From Betaproteobacteria bacterium MOLA814 (lineage in GTDB: Bacteria; Pseudomonadota; Gammaproteobacteria; Burkholderiales; Burkholderiaceae_C): a stretch of 64,000 bases of DNA. Positions 55,722 to 64,000 of the stretch are shown in pieces. The notes beneath the pieces were generated by a model that saw nothing but the letters and a program-made list of their open reading frames with translations, was not told the DNA's origin and did not search any database. The stretch is from the NCBI GenBank assembly GCA_000496475.1, contig AYMW01000003.1, forward strand, positions 546,072 to 610,071, given 5' to 3'. Position 1 is the stretch's first letter. The number at the start of each line of letters is the position of its first letter. Both the position numbers and the translations under genes were made by a program.

Positions 55722-56421
55722 GGCGTTTGGTTGCTTGTGTTGTAGGGCGTGCTGCTTTTTTGCCAGAGGCCGACTTTGCACCAGCTTTGGAAGCTGTTGT
55801 TGGTGCTTGTTTGGCTGGGGAAGCTGTCTTGGCTGCCTTGGTAACCGAACTGGATGTGGTTGCCCTTTCTGCAGTGGCATTCGCCTGGGCTGTTGCTGCG
55901 GCAATGTCTTTAAGCGCATTGGCTGCAATGTCTTGGAACTGTTGACTCACAGCATGCCACCACTGCGTCGGCTCAACTGTGCCTGTACCTTGATGCGCTT
56001 GGGACGGCTGTGGCGGCTTGTCAACCTCCGGCGCTTGTGCGGGTGCGGCCTTGCCCGCAGGTGAGGTCCCACCGGTTTGCCAAGCTGCCCAGAAATCCGC
56101 CGGATTAACCTGCATGGCCTTGCTCATATCTTCCATACCCACGTCCATATTTTTCAATGTGGACAGCGTCATTTTTTGCACCTCTAGGGCCTGAATAGTG
56201 GCCGCTAGCGCGCGTGCGTTTTGGTCTAGCCAAAACTGTACGGACCTCAACTCTGAAATACGCTTGTCTAGTTCCTCCACGTCGAATGTCGGAGCAACCC
56301 ACGCAGCCATGCCTGGCATAGCTGCGCCACTGGGGTTGGCACTTGCGCCGGCCTGCTGGCTGAGGTTTTTGATGAAATCAAAGCCTGGTACAAAGGCTGT
56401 GAAACCTGCTGCGTCTTTCAT
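55714..56421 (-). CDS. phaM: PHA granule regulatory protein PhaM-like
   Basis: Protein that links polyhydroxyalkanoate granules to the nucleoid and activates PHA synthase in Ralstonia. The 235 residues begin with a conserved PhaM part: [40 protein letters not shown] and LSTLKNMD. After a Pro/Ala linker, the last 60 residues are a Lys/Ala-rich tail ([20 protein letters not shown]) of the type that binds DNA. It lies between the enoyl-CoA hydratase gene and the FIST gene. Confidence 0.82.
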   Translation of the reverse strand: MKDAAGFTAFVPGFDFIKNLSQQAGASANPSGAAMPGMAAWVAPTFDVEELDKRISELRSVQFWLDQNARALAATIQALEVQKMTLSTLKNMDVGMEDMSKAMQVNPADFWAAWQTGGTSPAGKAAPAQAPEVDKPPQPSQAHQGTGTVEPTQWWHAVSQQFQDIAANALKDIAAATAQANATAERATTSSSVTKAAKTASPAKQAPTTASKAGAKSASGKKAARPTTQATKRRA

Positions 56422-56453
56422 GGCGGTCTCCTAATTGAGGTGGATAAAGGGGG

Positions 56454-57260
56454 TTATGGCTTGAAGTTAGGCGCGCGCCTCTCACGCAATGATGCTACGC
56501 CTTCTTGCACGTCGGGGCCACCAAAACCCATGAACTCCAACGCGAGGCTGGTATCGAAGGTAGGCCCCGCTTGACGCAGCCAGTTGTTGAGCGCGTACTT
56601 GGTAAAGCGTATGGCTGTTGTACTGCCCAGCGCCAAGCGGTTCGCCACCTCGTAAGCCTTGTCGAGTAGCTCTTCCGCTGGCACAGTCAATGACACCAAG
56701 CCAATGCGCTCTGCTTCTTGACCGCTGATTGGTTCGCACAGCAATAGGTAATATTTTGCCTTGGCCATGCTGCACAGCAATGGCCACACAATGGCCGCGT
56801 GGTCACCAGCAGCCACGCCTAAACGCGTGTGGCCGTCCACAATTTTGGCATCGGTTGCAGCAATCGAGATGTCGGCCAACAAACCCGCGACCAAGCCTGC
56901 GCCAACAGCTGGCCCATGCATGGCACTCACAATGGGTTTGTCACAGTTGATGATGTTGTACACCAGGTCTCTAGCCTCTGCCCACACGCGTGTACGTACT
57001 TCAAAACTATTGGCCATGTCTTGAACCAAGTCCAAGTCCCCACCCCCAGAAAACCCCATACCGCTGCCCCGAAGCACCACAGCTCGAACAGCGTTGTCTT
57101 TACTGACATCACGCCAAATTTCACTTAATTCCCAATGGCCCTCATGACCAGCTGTGGGTAGTTTGCCGTTGCCACCTGGCCCATCGCAACGCATTTCTAT
57201 GTCCAACACACCGTTGTCGCGGTGAAGCATAGTGAGGGTTTTATAGCGGCTGTAATCCAT
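56454..57260 (-). CDS. Enoyl-CoA hydratase/isomerase family protein
   Basis: Crotonase-fold enzyme of 268 residues. The oxyanion-hole regions are [20 protein letters not shown] and [40 protein letters not shown] follows, and the C-terminal region ends LREKR-like ([12 protein letters not shown]). The typical catalytic Glu pair of classical enoyl-CoA hydratases is not clear at the usual sites, so the reaction may differ. It is first in a series with phaM and the FIST gene. Confidence 0.88.
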   Translation of the reverse strand: MDYSRYKTLTMLHRDNGVLDIEMRCDGPGGNGKLPTAGHEGHWELSEIWRDVSKDNAVRAVVLRGSGMGFSGGGDLDLVQDMANSFEVRTRVWAEARDLVYNIINCDKPIVSAMHGPAVGAGLVAGLLADISIAATDAKIVDGHTRLGVAAGDHAAIVWPLLCSMAKAKYYLLLCEPISGQEAERIGLVSLTVPAEELLDKAYEVANRLALGSTTAIRFTKYALNNWLRQAGPTFDTSLALEFMGFGGPDVQEGVASLRERRAPNFKP

Positions 57261-57595
57261 TGAGCTTTTCTCATAAACATCGAAGTATCAACATTTATAC
57301 ACCGAGACGGTGCGTGCACGCTCGCAGGCCACAGCCAGTCCAAGCCCAAGGTATGTCTTCAAGGGTATGCTGTGTGATTTATCCTAGGGCTAACACCTTA
57401 GGGCTGACATTTGCAGGCTTTGTGAGCCGCACCGCTTTTATGGGCAGTCATTGAGCCCACACTGCCACTTGCATTCGTCGGCAATCGCTCTTTGGTTGGT
57501 GGTGATATCATCCGCACGCGACGGCAAGCCAACAGTCACAAGACCTTCACGGCGTTGGCAGCGCACGGTTTATTGCACATCTGAAAGCTCTTCTC
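57261..57595. other. Divergent intergenic region before the VOC-protein gene
   Basis: About 335 bases without a credible gene. It contains two direct copies of TAGGGCTRACA at 57385-57395 and 57399-57409, 14 bases apart, which could be a regulator site. Short open frames here have no ribosome sites. Confidence 0.5.
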
Positions 57596-58027
57596 ATGAC
57601 CTCTGCCCACCACACTAGCGCGCTGTTTCACTTGGCCTTCAATGTCAGGGACTTGGATGTTGCGCGCCAGTTTTACAGCAACACCCTAGGCTGCACTGAA
57701 GGGCGAAGTACCGACACGTGGGTGGATTTTTCGCTGTTCAACCACCAGTTGTCTATGCATATTGGCGAGCCATTCGCCACCCACAACACTGGCAAAGTTG
57801 GCGAGCACTGGGTGCCCATGCCTCACTTTGGCTTGGTACTGCCGCTGAGCAATTGGCATGCCATGCGCGAGCGTCTTGAAACGGCCAACATCGACTTTGT
57901 TATCAAGCCTCACTGCCGCTTTGCAGGTGAGGCTGGTGAGCAATGGACTATGTTTTTACTGGATCCCTTTGGCAATCCAATTGAGTTCAAAGGCTTTGCC
58001 GACATGGCGCACGTGTTTGCCGGTTAA
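57596..58027 (+). CDS. VOC-family (glyoxalase/dioxygenase-like) protein
   Basis: Metal-dependent vicinal-oxygen-chelate protein of 143 residues with the two beta-alpha-beta-beta-beta units. The first starts ALFHLAFNVRDLDVARQFYS with metal-ligand His12, then NTLGC. The second has MPHFGLVLPLSNWHAMRERL and ends MFLLDPFGNPIEFKGF, with the Glu ligand in IEFKG. The substrate is unknown. It faces the fumarylacetoacetase-like gene tail to tail. Confidence 0.88.
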   Translation: MTSAHHTSALFHLAFNVRDLDVARQFYSNTLGCTEGRSTDTWVDFSLFNHQLSMHIGEPFATHNTGKVGEHWVPMPHFGLVLPLSNWHAMRERLETANIDFVIKPHCRFAGEAGEQWTMFLLDPFGNPIEFKGFADMAHVFAG

Positions 58028-58043
58028 GTCCGTCCAAGTCGCA

Positions 58044-59066
58044 TCAAGACTTGTCTGGCAACGCGCTCGTCTTTAGCGCCTCTGGGTGTAAGGCTACGAC
58101 TTTCTGTTCGATCGCGCCAAACATACTGGCGCCGTCCCGTCCCATCATCTCGATACGGATACTGTCGCCAAAACGCATGAAATTGGTGGTTGGTGTGCCG
58201 CTCTCAATAATTTCTATGCAGCGTTTCTCAGCAATACAGCTGTAGCCTTTGGCCCAGTCTGTGTTGCTAACTGTACCGCTGCCGATCACGCTGCCAGCAC
58301 GCACACGGCGAGTTTTACACAGATGGGCAATGAGTTGACCAAAGTGAAAAGTCATCTCATTTCCTGCCTCGCACATGCCAACACGCCGACCATTCCATGT
58401 GCTTTGGAGTGTGCCGTTGAGACGCCCACCTGCCCACATATCACCCAATTCGTCCACCGTAACAGCCACAGGGCTGAAGGCTGTGGCTGGTTTACTTTGT
58501 ACAAAGCCGAAACCTTTGCCTAATTCGTTGGGGATCAAATTGCGCAGACTCACATCATTGGCCAGCATGATCAAGCGCACACCGTCCAGCGCTTGCTCGG
58601 GTGTGGCCTGCATGGCCACGTCTGCAGTGACAACACAAATTTCGGATTCAAAGTCTATGCCGTAGGCCTCATCGGCCACCACCACATTGTCACAAGGGCC
58701 TATAAAGTCGTCGCTACCACCCTGGTACATCAAGGGGTCGGTATAAAAGCTAGCGGGCACCTCTGAGTTTCTTGCTTTGCGGACCAGCTCCACATGGTTG
58801 ATATAGGCTGAGCCGTCTGCCCACTGGTAGGCCCTCGGCAGCGGCGCCATGCACATGGCCGGGTTAAACGCAAACATGTGGCGTGCCCGGCCTTGGTTGA
58901 CACTGACAAACAAGTCTTCCAACTGCGGTGCAATAAAAGCCCAGTCGTCCAACACCTGCTGCAGCGTGTTGGCAATGCCAGTCGCATAATGTGCTGTTGA
59001 CAAGTCCCGCGATACAACGACCAATTGGCCATCGCGTGAGCCGTCTTTATAGGTGGCTAATTTCAT
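58044..59066 (-). CDS. Fumarylacetoacetate hydrolase family protein
   Basis: Likely hydrolase or decarboxylase of a keto-acid in aromatic or related breakdown. From the ATG at 59066 it has 340 residues. The metal site is formed by Glu residues in GIDFESEICVVTADV and by a downstream Asp. The core has LIMLANDVSLRNLIPNELGK, KPATAFSPVAVTVDELGD and GSVIGSGTVSNTDWAKGYSC. It is divergent from an IclR regulator across a region with palindromes, so it is probably its target. Confidence 0.9.
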   Translation of the reverse strand: MKLATYKDGSRDGQLVVVSRDLSTAHYATGIANTLQQVLDDWAFIAPQLEDLFVSVNQGRARHMFAFNPAMCMAPLPRAYQWADGSAYINHVELVRKARNSEVPASFYTDPLMYQGGSDDFIGPCDNVVVADEAYGIDFESEICVVTADVAMQATPEQALDGVRLIMLANDVSLRNLIPNELGKGFGFVQSKPATAFSPVAVTVDELGDMWAGGRLNGTLQSTWNGRRVGMCEAGNEMTFHFGQLIAHLCKTRRVRAGSVIGSGTVSNTDWAKGYSCIAEKRCIEIIESGTPTTNFMRFGDSIRIEMMGRDGASMFGAIEQKVVALHPEALKTSALPDKS

Positions 59067-59115
59067 CACAACTCACTTTTTAACTGCTTGCGTTGCTGGC
59101 GAACAGCAACCAATG

Positions 59116-59130
59116 TTTACGATAAGTAAA
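59116..59130. promoter_or_regulatory. Inverted repeat in the IclR/hydrolase intergenic region
   Basis: TTTAC-GATAA-GTAAA, a five-base inverted repeat in the divergent region. Possible operator; weaker than the neighbouring repeat at 59146. Confidence 0.3.
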
Positions 59131-59145
59131 ACTCATTTACCCATA

Positions 59146-59162
59146 TAGAATTTTATATTCTA
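59146..59162. promoter_or_regulatory. Candidate IclR operator
   Basis: TAGAAT-TTTAT-ATTCTA, a perfect six-base inverted repeat in an AT-rich patch between the divergent hydrolase and IclR genes. The length and symmetry suit IclR-family dimers. Confidence 0.45.
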
Positions 59163-59218
59163 AAGCTTGCCGTCTTTGCCGCCCATACATTAACGCTCAA
59201 ACATACCACTACCGCGCC

Positions 59219-60067
59219 ATGGCCACTTCCAAACAACGACCAATGTCACCGTCAGCCGCTGCAGACCCTCGTGCAGGCATACAGTCCGTAGAAGTCGGGT
59301 TTGCGCTGCTTAAAGCCCTATCCAGCAGCCACCAAGCCATGATGCTGCGCGACCTAGCCAGCAGCGCCAGCATGAGCCCAGCAAAGGCACACCGCTACTT
59401 GGTGAGTTTTCAACGCTTAGGCCTGGTGGTGCAAGACGCCACCACCAACCGCTACGACTTAGGCCCTAGCGCCCTGCGCATGGGTTTGGCCAGCTTAAGC
59501 CGCTTGGATGCGGTGCGATTGGGTCGCGCCGCCATGCCCGCTCTGGGAGATGCCATAGGCCACACCATGGCATTGGCAGTTTGGGGCAACCAAGGCCCAA
59601 CCATGGTGCATTGGCAAGAGGCCACTAAAACCGTGTCAGTCCAATTGCGTTTGGGCGATGTGATGCCACTGCTCAGCTCTGCAACTGGGCGGTGCTTTTT
59701 AAGTTTTATGGGCCATGAAAAATCTGATGGTAGCAGCGATCAACGCTTGATGAACGACATGCTGCAACGCGAGTTGATGCTTGAAAAAAAACACCCTCGC
59801 AGCGGTGTTGCGCACACAGCGGCATTGGTAAAAGCCATGCGCACTGAAACGCAGCAACAAGGCTTGGCGCGTGTAGTCGACTCGCTGATACCAGGCGTGG
59901 CTGGGTTCTGCGCGCCCGTATTTGATGCCCAAGGCCACTTGGTCATGGGCATAGTCACGCTGGGTGGTGCAGGTGGTTTTGACAGCCGCTGGCATGGTGG
60001 TGTGGCCACCACCATGCGCCAAGCCGCTGCAGCCTTAAGCCAAGACCTGGGTTGGCAAACCGCATGA
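59219..60067 (+). CDS. IclR-family transcriptional regulator
   Basis: Regulator of 282 residues. The winged HTH is near residues 20-80 (GIQSVEVGFALLKALSSSHQ, LASSASMSPAKAHRYLVSFQ). The C-terminal ligand-binding domain has LGDVMPLLSSATGRCFLSFM, GVAHTAALVKA and VAGFCAPVFDAQGHLVMGIV. The first 20 residues look unstructured. It is divergent from the fumarylacetoacetase-like gene. Its last bases overlap the next gene (ATGA at 60064-60067). Confidence 0.92.
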   Translation: MATSKQRPMSPSAAADPRAGIQSVEVGFALLKALSSSHQAMMLRDLASSASMSPAKAHRYLVSFQRLGLVVQDATTNRYDLGPSALRMGLASLSRLDAVRLGRAAMPALGDAIGHTMALAVWGNQGPTMVHWQEATKTVSVQLRLGDVMPLLSSATGRCFLSFMGHEKSDGSSDQRLMNDMLQRELMLEKKHPRSGVAHTAALVKAMRTETQQQGLARVVDSLIPGVAGFCAPVFDAQGHLVMGIVTLGGAGGFDSRWHGGVATTMRQAAAALSQDLGWQTA

Positions 60068-60858
60068 AGCAATCACAGCACCCCCCCCCGATCACCCGTA
60101 GCCTCTCTGCGCGGGTGACCAGGCGCGGCTGCTTGCAACTTGCAAGCTCTGGCGCGATGGGCTCACTTGTGGGTGCCGTGCCCCTTATGGCGCTGGCATC
60201 AATCAACGGGGCCAACCCGTTGCTGCTTCCAAGCACAGAACTGATCTACGACTTAGAGGGTATGCAAGACGGCTTGCGCTACAACGCCAGTGCCACGTTG
60301 CGCTGGCAACGCAACAGCACGTCTTATCAGGCCGAGTTGTCGGCGCGTATTCTTGTTGTGTTTAAGCGGCGACAAACCAGCCAGGGACGCATTGCAGGCA
60401 ACGCCCTGCAACCCACTGTGTTCAGCGACGAAGGCAAACGCATACGCCAAGCCACTTTTGACCCTGTCGGCAAACGCATCAGCTACACCGAGAGCGGTGA
60501 CGCGCCTTGGTCTGAGCCTACCCAAGACCGCCTAAGTGTTTACTTCATGCTGCCACAACGCATAGCGCAAGCGCGGTTTAACAAGCAAACCGCTATCACG
60601 TTGCCAGTGTCAAGTGCCAACAGCCTGTCAACGTGGCGGCTTCGCATGGGTGGGCGCGAAATAATTGACACACCTATGGGGCAATGGTCAACTCAAACGC
60701 TCACCCGCGACAAACAAGAGGTCGACGACACCGCGGCCAAACTGTGGTTTGGAGGTGTCGACGATTTGCTACCGCTTCGCATACGGCTAGAAGACAGCGA
60801 CAGCACATGGTTAGAGCAGCGTCTGCGCAGCCTCAGGCCGCTTGACGACCTGGCTTGA
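60064..60858 (+). CDS. DUF3108 protein with a C9 tract at its start
   Basis: Probable exported protein of 264 residues. The ATG at 60064 overlaps the IclR stop codon. The N-terminus has a twin-arginine-like signal (TRRGCLQLASSGAMGSLVGA). The DUF3108 domain begins with ELIYDLEGMQDGLRYNASAT and includes FSDEGKRIRQATFDPVGKRI and LSVYFMLPQRIAQARF. The family function is unknown, perhaps outer-membrane or envelope related. Codons 6-9 contain a run of nine C (60081-60089), which could slip. Confidence 0.82.
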   Translation: MKQSQHPPPITRSLSARVTRRGCLQLASSGAMGSLVGAVPLMALASINGANPLLLPSTELIYDLEGMQDGLRYNASATLRWQRNSTSYQAELSARILVVFKRRQTSQGRIAGNALQPTVFSDEGKRIRQATFDPVGKRISYTESGDAPWSEPTQDRLSVYFMLPQRIAQARFNKQTAITLPVSSANSLSTWRLRMGGREIIDTPMGQWSTQTLTRDKQEVDDTAAKLWFGGVDDLLPLRIRLEDSDSTWLEQRLRSLRPLDDLA

Positions 60859-60965
60859 AACAGCATGCAATACCCCCATATATTTGTGCATGAAGCCACA
60901 CCGCGCAGGTGCGGCTAGCGCTTTTAAGACTATATTGAGTCATTGAGAACCACTGGAGATTCAAC

Positions 60966-61268
60966 ATGAACATGCTGTACGACTCGGAAACGTTCTCTGT
61001 TTTACACATATTGGCCAACAAACCAATTGAAGCTGAAGGCGCCGCCGGCCTGTCAGACGACAGCGAGGTTGAGCCGCAAATGCCCCGTCATGGCTTTGAA
61101 ATCGTAGACAAACGCAATGGCAAAGAACTATACCTTGATGGTTCCTGGGCTGAGTTTTTTCAGCTCAAAATCAACGACTGGCAGCGCACCACCCCCACTC
61201 AAGAAGAAGTGGAGACACTACTTGACGGCTATGCAACATTGGCTCAAAACCCCCTGGTTGTTCACTAA
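60966..61268 (+). CDS. DUF3567 (BTH_I0359-like) protein
   Basis: A 100-residue conserved protein of betaproteobacteria with unknown function. It begins MNMLYDSETFSVLHILANKP and contains HGFEIVDKRNGKELYLDGSW, then EEVETLLDGYATLAQNPLVV, matching DUF3567. GGAG lies nine bases before the ATG (ACTGGAGATTCAACATG). Its 3' end overlaps the ChaN-like gene by 38 bases in another frame. Confidence 0.9.
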   Translation: MNMLYDSETFSVLHILANKPIEAEGAAGLSDDSEVEPQMPRHGFEIVDKRNGKELYLDGSWAEFFQLKINDWQRTTPTQEEVETLLDGYATLAQNPLVVH

Positions 61269-62079
61269 GTTTGCCGCCTGCGTGTTGGCTGCGGTGTCAC
61301 TTGTTGGCTGCGCCGGCACATCGGGTGCGCATCCGAAGCAACTCACGCAACAACAAGTTCAGACCTTAGACGGCCTAGAGGCAAGTGTATTGATGCTGGG
61401 CGAACAACACGACGCGCCAGATCACCAACGCTTGCATGCCTTGGTCATTGCGCACTTGTTGACGCAGCAACGTTTGGCGGCAGTGGTCATTGAAATGGCC
61501 ACCAGCGACGGTCAAACCACGCTGCTAGACAGCGGCGCCACTGAACAATCGGTACAACTGGCGCTGGGCTGGGACAACAACGCATGGCCTTGGGCCGCTT
61601 ACGCCCCAGCAATCATGCAAGCAGTCGCGGCAAACGTCCCCGTAATTGGCGGCAACTTGAACCGTGTAGAGCTTGGCTCATACATGCAAGACACCAGCAT
61701 GCAACGAGCCGTAACGCCGACGGTGTGGGCGCACCACCTACAAGCAGTCGATGATGGCCATTGCAACATGCTGCCTGCGACCCAACTCGCCCCGATGGCC
61801 CGCGTTCAAGTGGCGCGTGACCAGCGCATGGCACAGACGGTAGAGCGCGCAACAGTGGCTGGCAAAGTGGTGGTGCTGCTGACAGGCAGCGCGCACGCCG
61901 ACAATACCGTGGGTGTGGCGCAGCATTTAACAGCTTCCAATGTGTCTATAAGGTTTGCAGCCGGCATGCCCAACATCACAGACATCGACTACAACTGGAC
62001 TTGGCCGACACCGGCACTTGAGCCAACAGACTACTGCGCGCGTTTTAAAATCCAGATGCAGCGCCGAGCTGCAAACTAA
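61231..62079 (+). CDS. ChaN-family lipoprotein
   Basis: Lipoprotein of 282 residues from the ATG at 61231, which lies inside the end of the DUF3567 gene. The signal peptide ends at a lipobox (SLVGCAG). The ChaN core has VLMLGEQHDAPDHQRLHALV, VVIEMATSDGQTT, WPWAAYAPAIMQAVAANVPV and VVLLTGSAHADNTVGVAQHL. ChaN of Campylobacter binds heme; iron or heme handling here is an inference. The frame is open further upstream, but only as a shadow of the DUF3567 gene. Confidence 0.85.
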   Translation: MQHWLKTPWLFTKFAACVLAAVSLVGCAGTSGAHPKQLTQQQVQTLDGLEASVLMLGEQHDAPDHQRLHALVIAHLLTQQRLAAVVIEMATSDGQTTLLDSGATEQSVQLALGWDNNAWPWAAYAPAIMQAVAANVPVIGGNLNRVELGSYMQDTSMQRAVTPTVWAHHLQAVDDGHCNMLPATQLAPMARVQVARDQRMAQTVERATVAGKVVVLLTGSAHADNTVGVAQHLTASNVSIRFAAGMPNITDIDYNWTWPTPALEPTDYCARFKIQMQRRAAN

Positions 62080-62126
62080 ACGCCTTGCAAAACATCTGGC
62101 CACACAAACGACGCAACAAGCCCCGG

Positions 62127-62597
62127 CTACACCCAACGCCGCACACGCTGACAGTAAGCGTGGTAATCGTCGCCAAACACCGCTGACAAGGCCTGCTCTT
62201 CGGCACGAATTTGCATGATGGTGATGTAGCCCACAAACACAGGCAACACCAACAAGGCCGACCCGCTAGCAAGCCAGGCTGCCCAGCCCATCAACACCAT
62301 CGCATCGGCCACATAAATAGGGTTGCGACTGACGCTAAAAAGACCTGTTTGTACCAGCGCCGTGGCCTGCTCTGGCACCATGGGGTTGGGCGTGGTGCGC
62401 ATCGCCAGCATGGCACTTAACGCCAGCACCATCAACGACAAGGCCACACACCACACCATCACACCTACACGTTGGGACCAGCCCCAGTTTTGTGGCCCTA
62501 TTAGGAGGTCTGACCACGCAGGTGCGCCCGCTAGGCCCCACATCGCCCACGCACATAAAAATGTCACGGCCGGTGGGGGCAACCAGGTTGTGCGCAT
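62127..62597 (-). CDS. Isoprenylcysteine carboxyl methyltransferase-like membrane protein
   Basis: Small membrane methyltransferase of 156 residues with four or five membrane helices. The SAM-binding C-terminal part has FSVSRNPIYVADAMVLMGWA and EEQALSAVFGDDYHAYCQRV, the NPxY ... E ... GxxYxxYxxxVxRW pattern of the ICMT/phospholipid methyltransferase group. The substrate is unknown in such bacterial proteins. It starts 17 bases after the transaminase gene ends. Confidence 0.88.
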   Translation of the reverse strand: MRTTWLPPPAVTFLCAWAMWGLAGAPAWSDLLIGPQNWGWSQRVGVMVWCVALSLMVLALSAMLAMRTTPNPMVPEQATALVQTGLFSVSRNPIYVADAMVLMGWAAWLASGSALLVLPVFVGYITIMQIRAEEQALSAVFGDDYHAYCQRVRRWV

Positions 62598-62614
62598 GAA
62601 TTAAGAGCCCGCTT

Positions 62615-63943
62615 TCAACTGTGTTTGCGGATGGCTGCACCCAACGTACTCACCATCTGGTCAATGTGCGAAGTCTCCACAATGAAAGGTGGCGCCAACA
62701 CAAGATTCTCGCCAGCGGGACGCACCATGACACCATTGTGGTAGCACTCTAAGAAAATGTCATACGCGCGTTTGCCAGGTGAGCCTGTAATACCTTTCAG
62801 CTCGACAGCAGCTGCCAAGCCAAGGCTACGAACGCCGATCACGTTGGGCAAATCACGCATTTCAGCGTGCATGGCATCGCCCAGTACCGTACCCATCTCA
62901 CCGGCGCGAGCAAACAGGTTTTCTTGCTTGTAAATATCCAATGTCGCCAAGGCTGCCGCACACGCCACTGGGTGGCCTGAGTAGGTGTAGCCGTGTAAAA
63001 ATTCAACCACGTGTTCAGGCCCACTCATCATGGCCTCGTACATGTGCTCGCGACAAATGACACCACCCATAGGAAATACACCGTTGGTGACGCACTTGGC
63101 AAAGTTCAGCATATCTGGAACAACATCAAAGTAATCTGCAGCAAAGGGCGTGCCCAAGCGACCAAAGCCAGTGATCACCTCGTCAAATATCAACAAAATG
63201 CCATGCTTGTCGCAAATCTCGCGCAACCGCTTGAGATAGCCCCGCGGTGGAATGTACCAGCCTGCGCTGCCAGCGATAGGCTCCACAATGATCGCCGCCA
63301 CATTGCTGGGGTCGTGCAAGGGCAAAATACGGTTTTCAAGATCTGCCAGCGCGTCCACCTCCCACACTGGCTCTACGTTGTGTACAAAGGCATGGTTCAC
63401 AGGGTCGTGGATAAACGCCATGTGGTCTACACGCGGCAACAAAGCGCTGCTAAATGCCTTGCGGTTGCCGGGTATGCCTCCAACGCTGATCCCGCCAAAG
63501 CCCACACCGTGGTAGCCCCGTTCACGCCCAATGAGCACGCTGCGATGGCCTTCTCCGCGTGCGCGGTGGTAGGCCAACGCCATCTTCAGCGACGTGTCAG
63601 CCGCTTCAGAGCCTGAGTTGCAAAAGAATACCTTGTTGAGGTCCCCAGGGGCTAGGTCGGCAATGGCCTTGGCCGCCAGAAAAGCCTTGTCGTTAGACGC
63701 TTGAAATGCAGTGGCGTAATCAAGCGTGTCTAGCTGCGTCTTAATCGCGTTGGCAATCTGCTCGCGGCCATGGCCTGCGGCCACGCACCACAAGCTAGAG
63801 ACACCATCTATCACTTGCTTGCCATCGTAGGTCGTAAAGAACATGCCTTTGGCTGCCACCAGTACCCGAGGGTCCTTTTTAAAATGGCGGTTGGGCGGGA
63901 ATGGCAACCCTTGGTTGTCCATGTTGAAGTCTGTAGCACCCAT
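62615..63943 (-). CDS. Class III aminotransferase (omega-amino acid:pyruvate type)
   Basis: PLP-dependent transaminase of 442 residues, close to beta-alanine/omega-amino-acid:pyruvate enzymes. Conserved parts are VFFCNSGSEAADTSLKMALA, GRERGYHGVGFGGISVGGIP and AAIIVEPIAGSAGWYIPPRG. GILLIFDEVITGFGRLG follows, then the PLP lysine region MLNFAKCVTNGVFPMGGVI. The ATG at 63943 has a full AGGAGG about six bases upstream. It may feed amines into central metabolism. It is first in a pair with the ICMT-like gene. Confidence 0.92.
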   Translation of the reverse strand: MGATDFNMDNQGLPFPPNRHFKKDPRVLVAAKGMFFTTYDGKQVIDGVSSLWCVAAGHGREQIANAIKTQLDTLDYATAFQASNDKAFLAAKAIADLAPGDLNKVFFCNSGSEAADTSLKMALAYHRARGEGHRSVLIGRERGYHGVGFGGISVGGIPGNRKAFSSALLPRVDHMAFIHDPVNHAFVHNVEPVWEVDALADLENRILPLHDPSNVAAIIVEPIAGSAGWYIPPRGYLKRLREICDKHGILLIFDEVITGFGRLGTPFAADYFDVVPDMLNFAKCVTNGVFPMGGVICREHMYEAMMSGPEHVVEFLHGYTYSGHPVACAAALATLDIYKQENLFARAGEMGTVLGDAMHAEMRDLPNVIGVRSLGLAAAVELKGITGSPGKRAYDIFLECYHNGVMVRPAGENLVLAPPFIVETSHIDQMVSTLGAAIRKHS

Positions 63944-64000
63944 GAGGGGCCTCCTAGCGGTGAATGAATGGGTTAATTATTTAACGGAAATCACACTGCG

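Noticed and set aside
55722..55928. N-terminal extension of the FIST-protein frame
   Set aside because: Gln/Pro/Arg-rich translation of the phaM 3' end in another frame; the GTG at 55721 overlapping the phaM stop is a better start.
57260..57454. 64-residue open frame before the VOC gene
   Set aside because: No ribosome site, no recognisable features, and it lies in a divergent intergenic region.
61117..61230. N-terminal extension of the ChaN-like frame
   Set aside because: It covers DUF3567 coding sequence in a shifted frame and would place extra residues before a clear lipoprotein signal peptide.

Overview
The window is a chromosomal stretch of a motile betaproteobacterium, most likely of the order Burkholderiales. 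Markers for this are a PhaM-type granule protein, a DUF3567 (BTH_I0359-like) protein, the spc/alpha ribosomal operon next to proC, ubiA, oxyR, recG, queA and tgt, and the style of the small metabolic genes. Base composition is moderate in GC by eye, so it is not one of the very GC-rich members. I see no insertion sequence, prophage, CRISPR array or rRNA. The species cannot be named from the sequence.

Positions 1-36.3 kb are a large flagellar region. From the left: flgF (cut by the window edge), a giant flgE, flgD, flgC and flgB on the minus strand; a LysM/transglycosylase gene; then flgA, flgM and flgN on the plus strand. A minus-strand block (13.4-9.2 kb) carries flgP and flgT (outer-membrane H-ring proteins), a short FimV-type LysM protein, a second FliK-like protein and an FhlB-like protein. 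Divergent from it lie a sigma-54 activator without a receiver domain and, further on, a PomA/PomB-like stator pair. A long minus-strand series follows: fliK, fliL, fliM, fliN, fliO, fliP, fliQ, fliR and flhB, then three genes of unknown function, one with a DamX-like SPOR layout. Divergent from fliK are flhA, flhF, flhG and fliA, an unknown membrane protein, and fliS.

The promoters fit the proteins. Near-perfect sigma-54 sites lie upstream of flgB and flhA, with a weaker one at flgA. Sigma-28 (FliA) sites lie upstream of flgM, flgP and fliS, with a weaker one upstream of pomA. This suggests a sigma-54 then FliA hierarchy of the Pseudomonas/Vibrio kind, with FlhF/FlhG number control, rather than the FlhDC scheme common in betaproteobacteria. 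No flhDC, chemotaxis, flagellin or fliE-J genes are in the window.

Positions 37.2-46.3 kb hold the spc and alpha ribosomal operons on the minus strand, rplN to rplQ with secY and rpoA, without infA. An initiator tRNA lies just after rplQ, followed by a terminator. Strong hairpins flank rpsD.

Positions 46.5-64 kb are housekeeping and metabolic genes: proC; recG-oxyR-ubiA; queA; a small AT-rich locus encoding a 59-residue membrane protein; tgt; an enoyl-CoA hydratase, PhaM and FIST-protein series; a VOC protein; a fumarylacetoacetase-like hydrolase divergent from an IclR regulator; a DUF3108 protein with a C9 tract at its start; DUF3567; a ChaN-like lipoprotein; an isoprenylcysteine-methyltransferase-like protein; and an omega-amino-acid transaminase.
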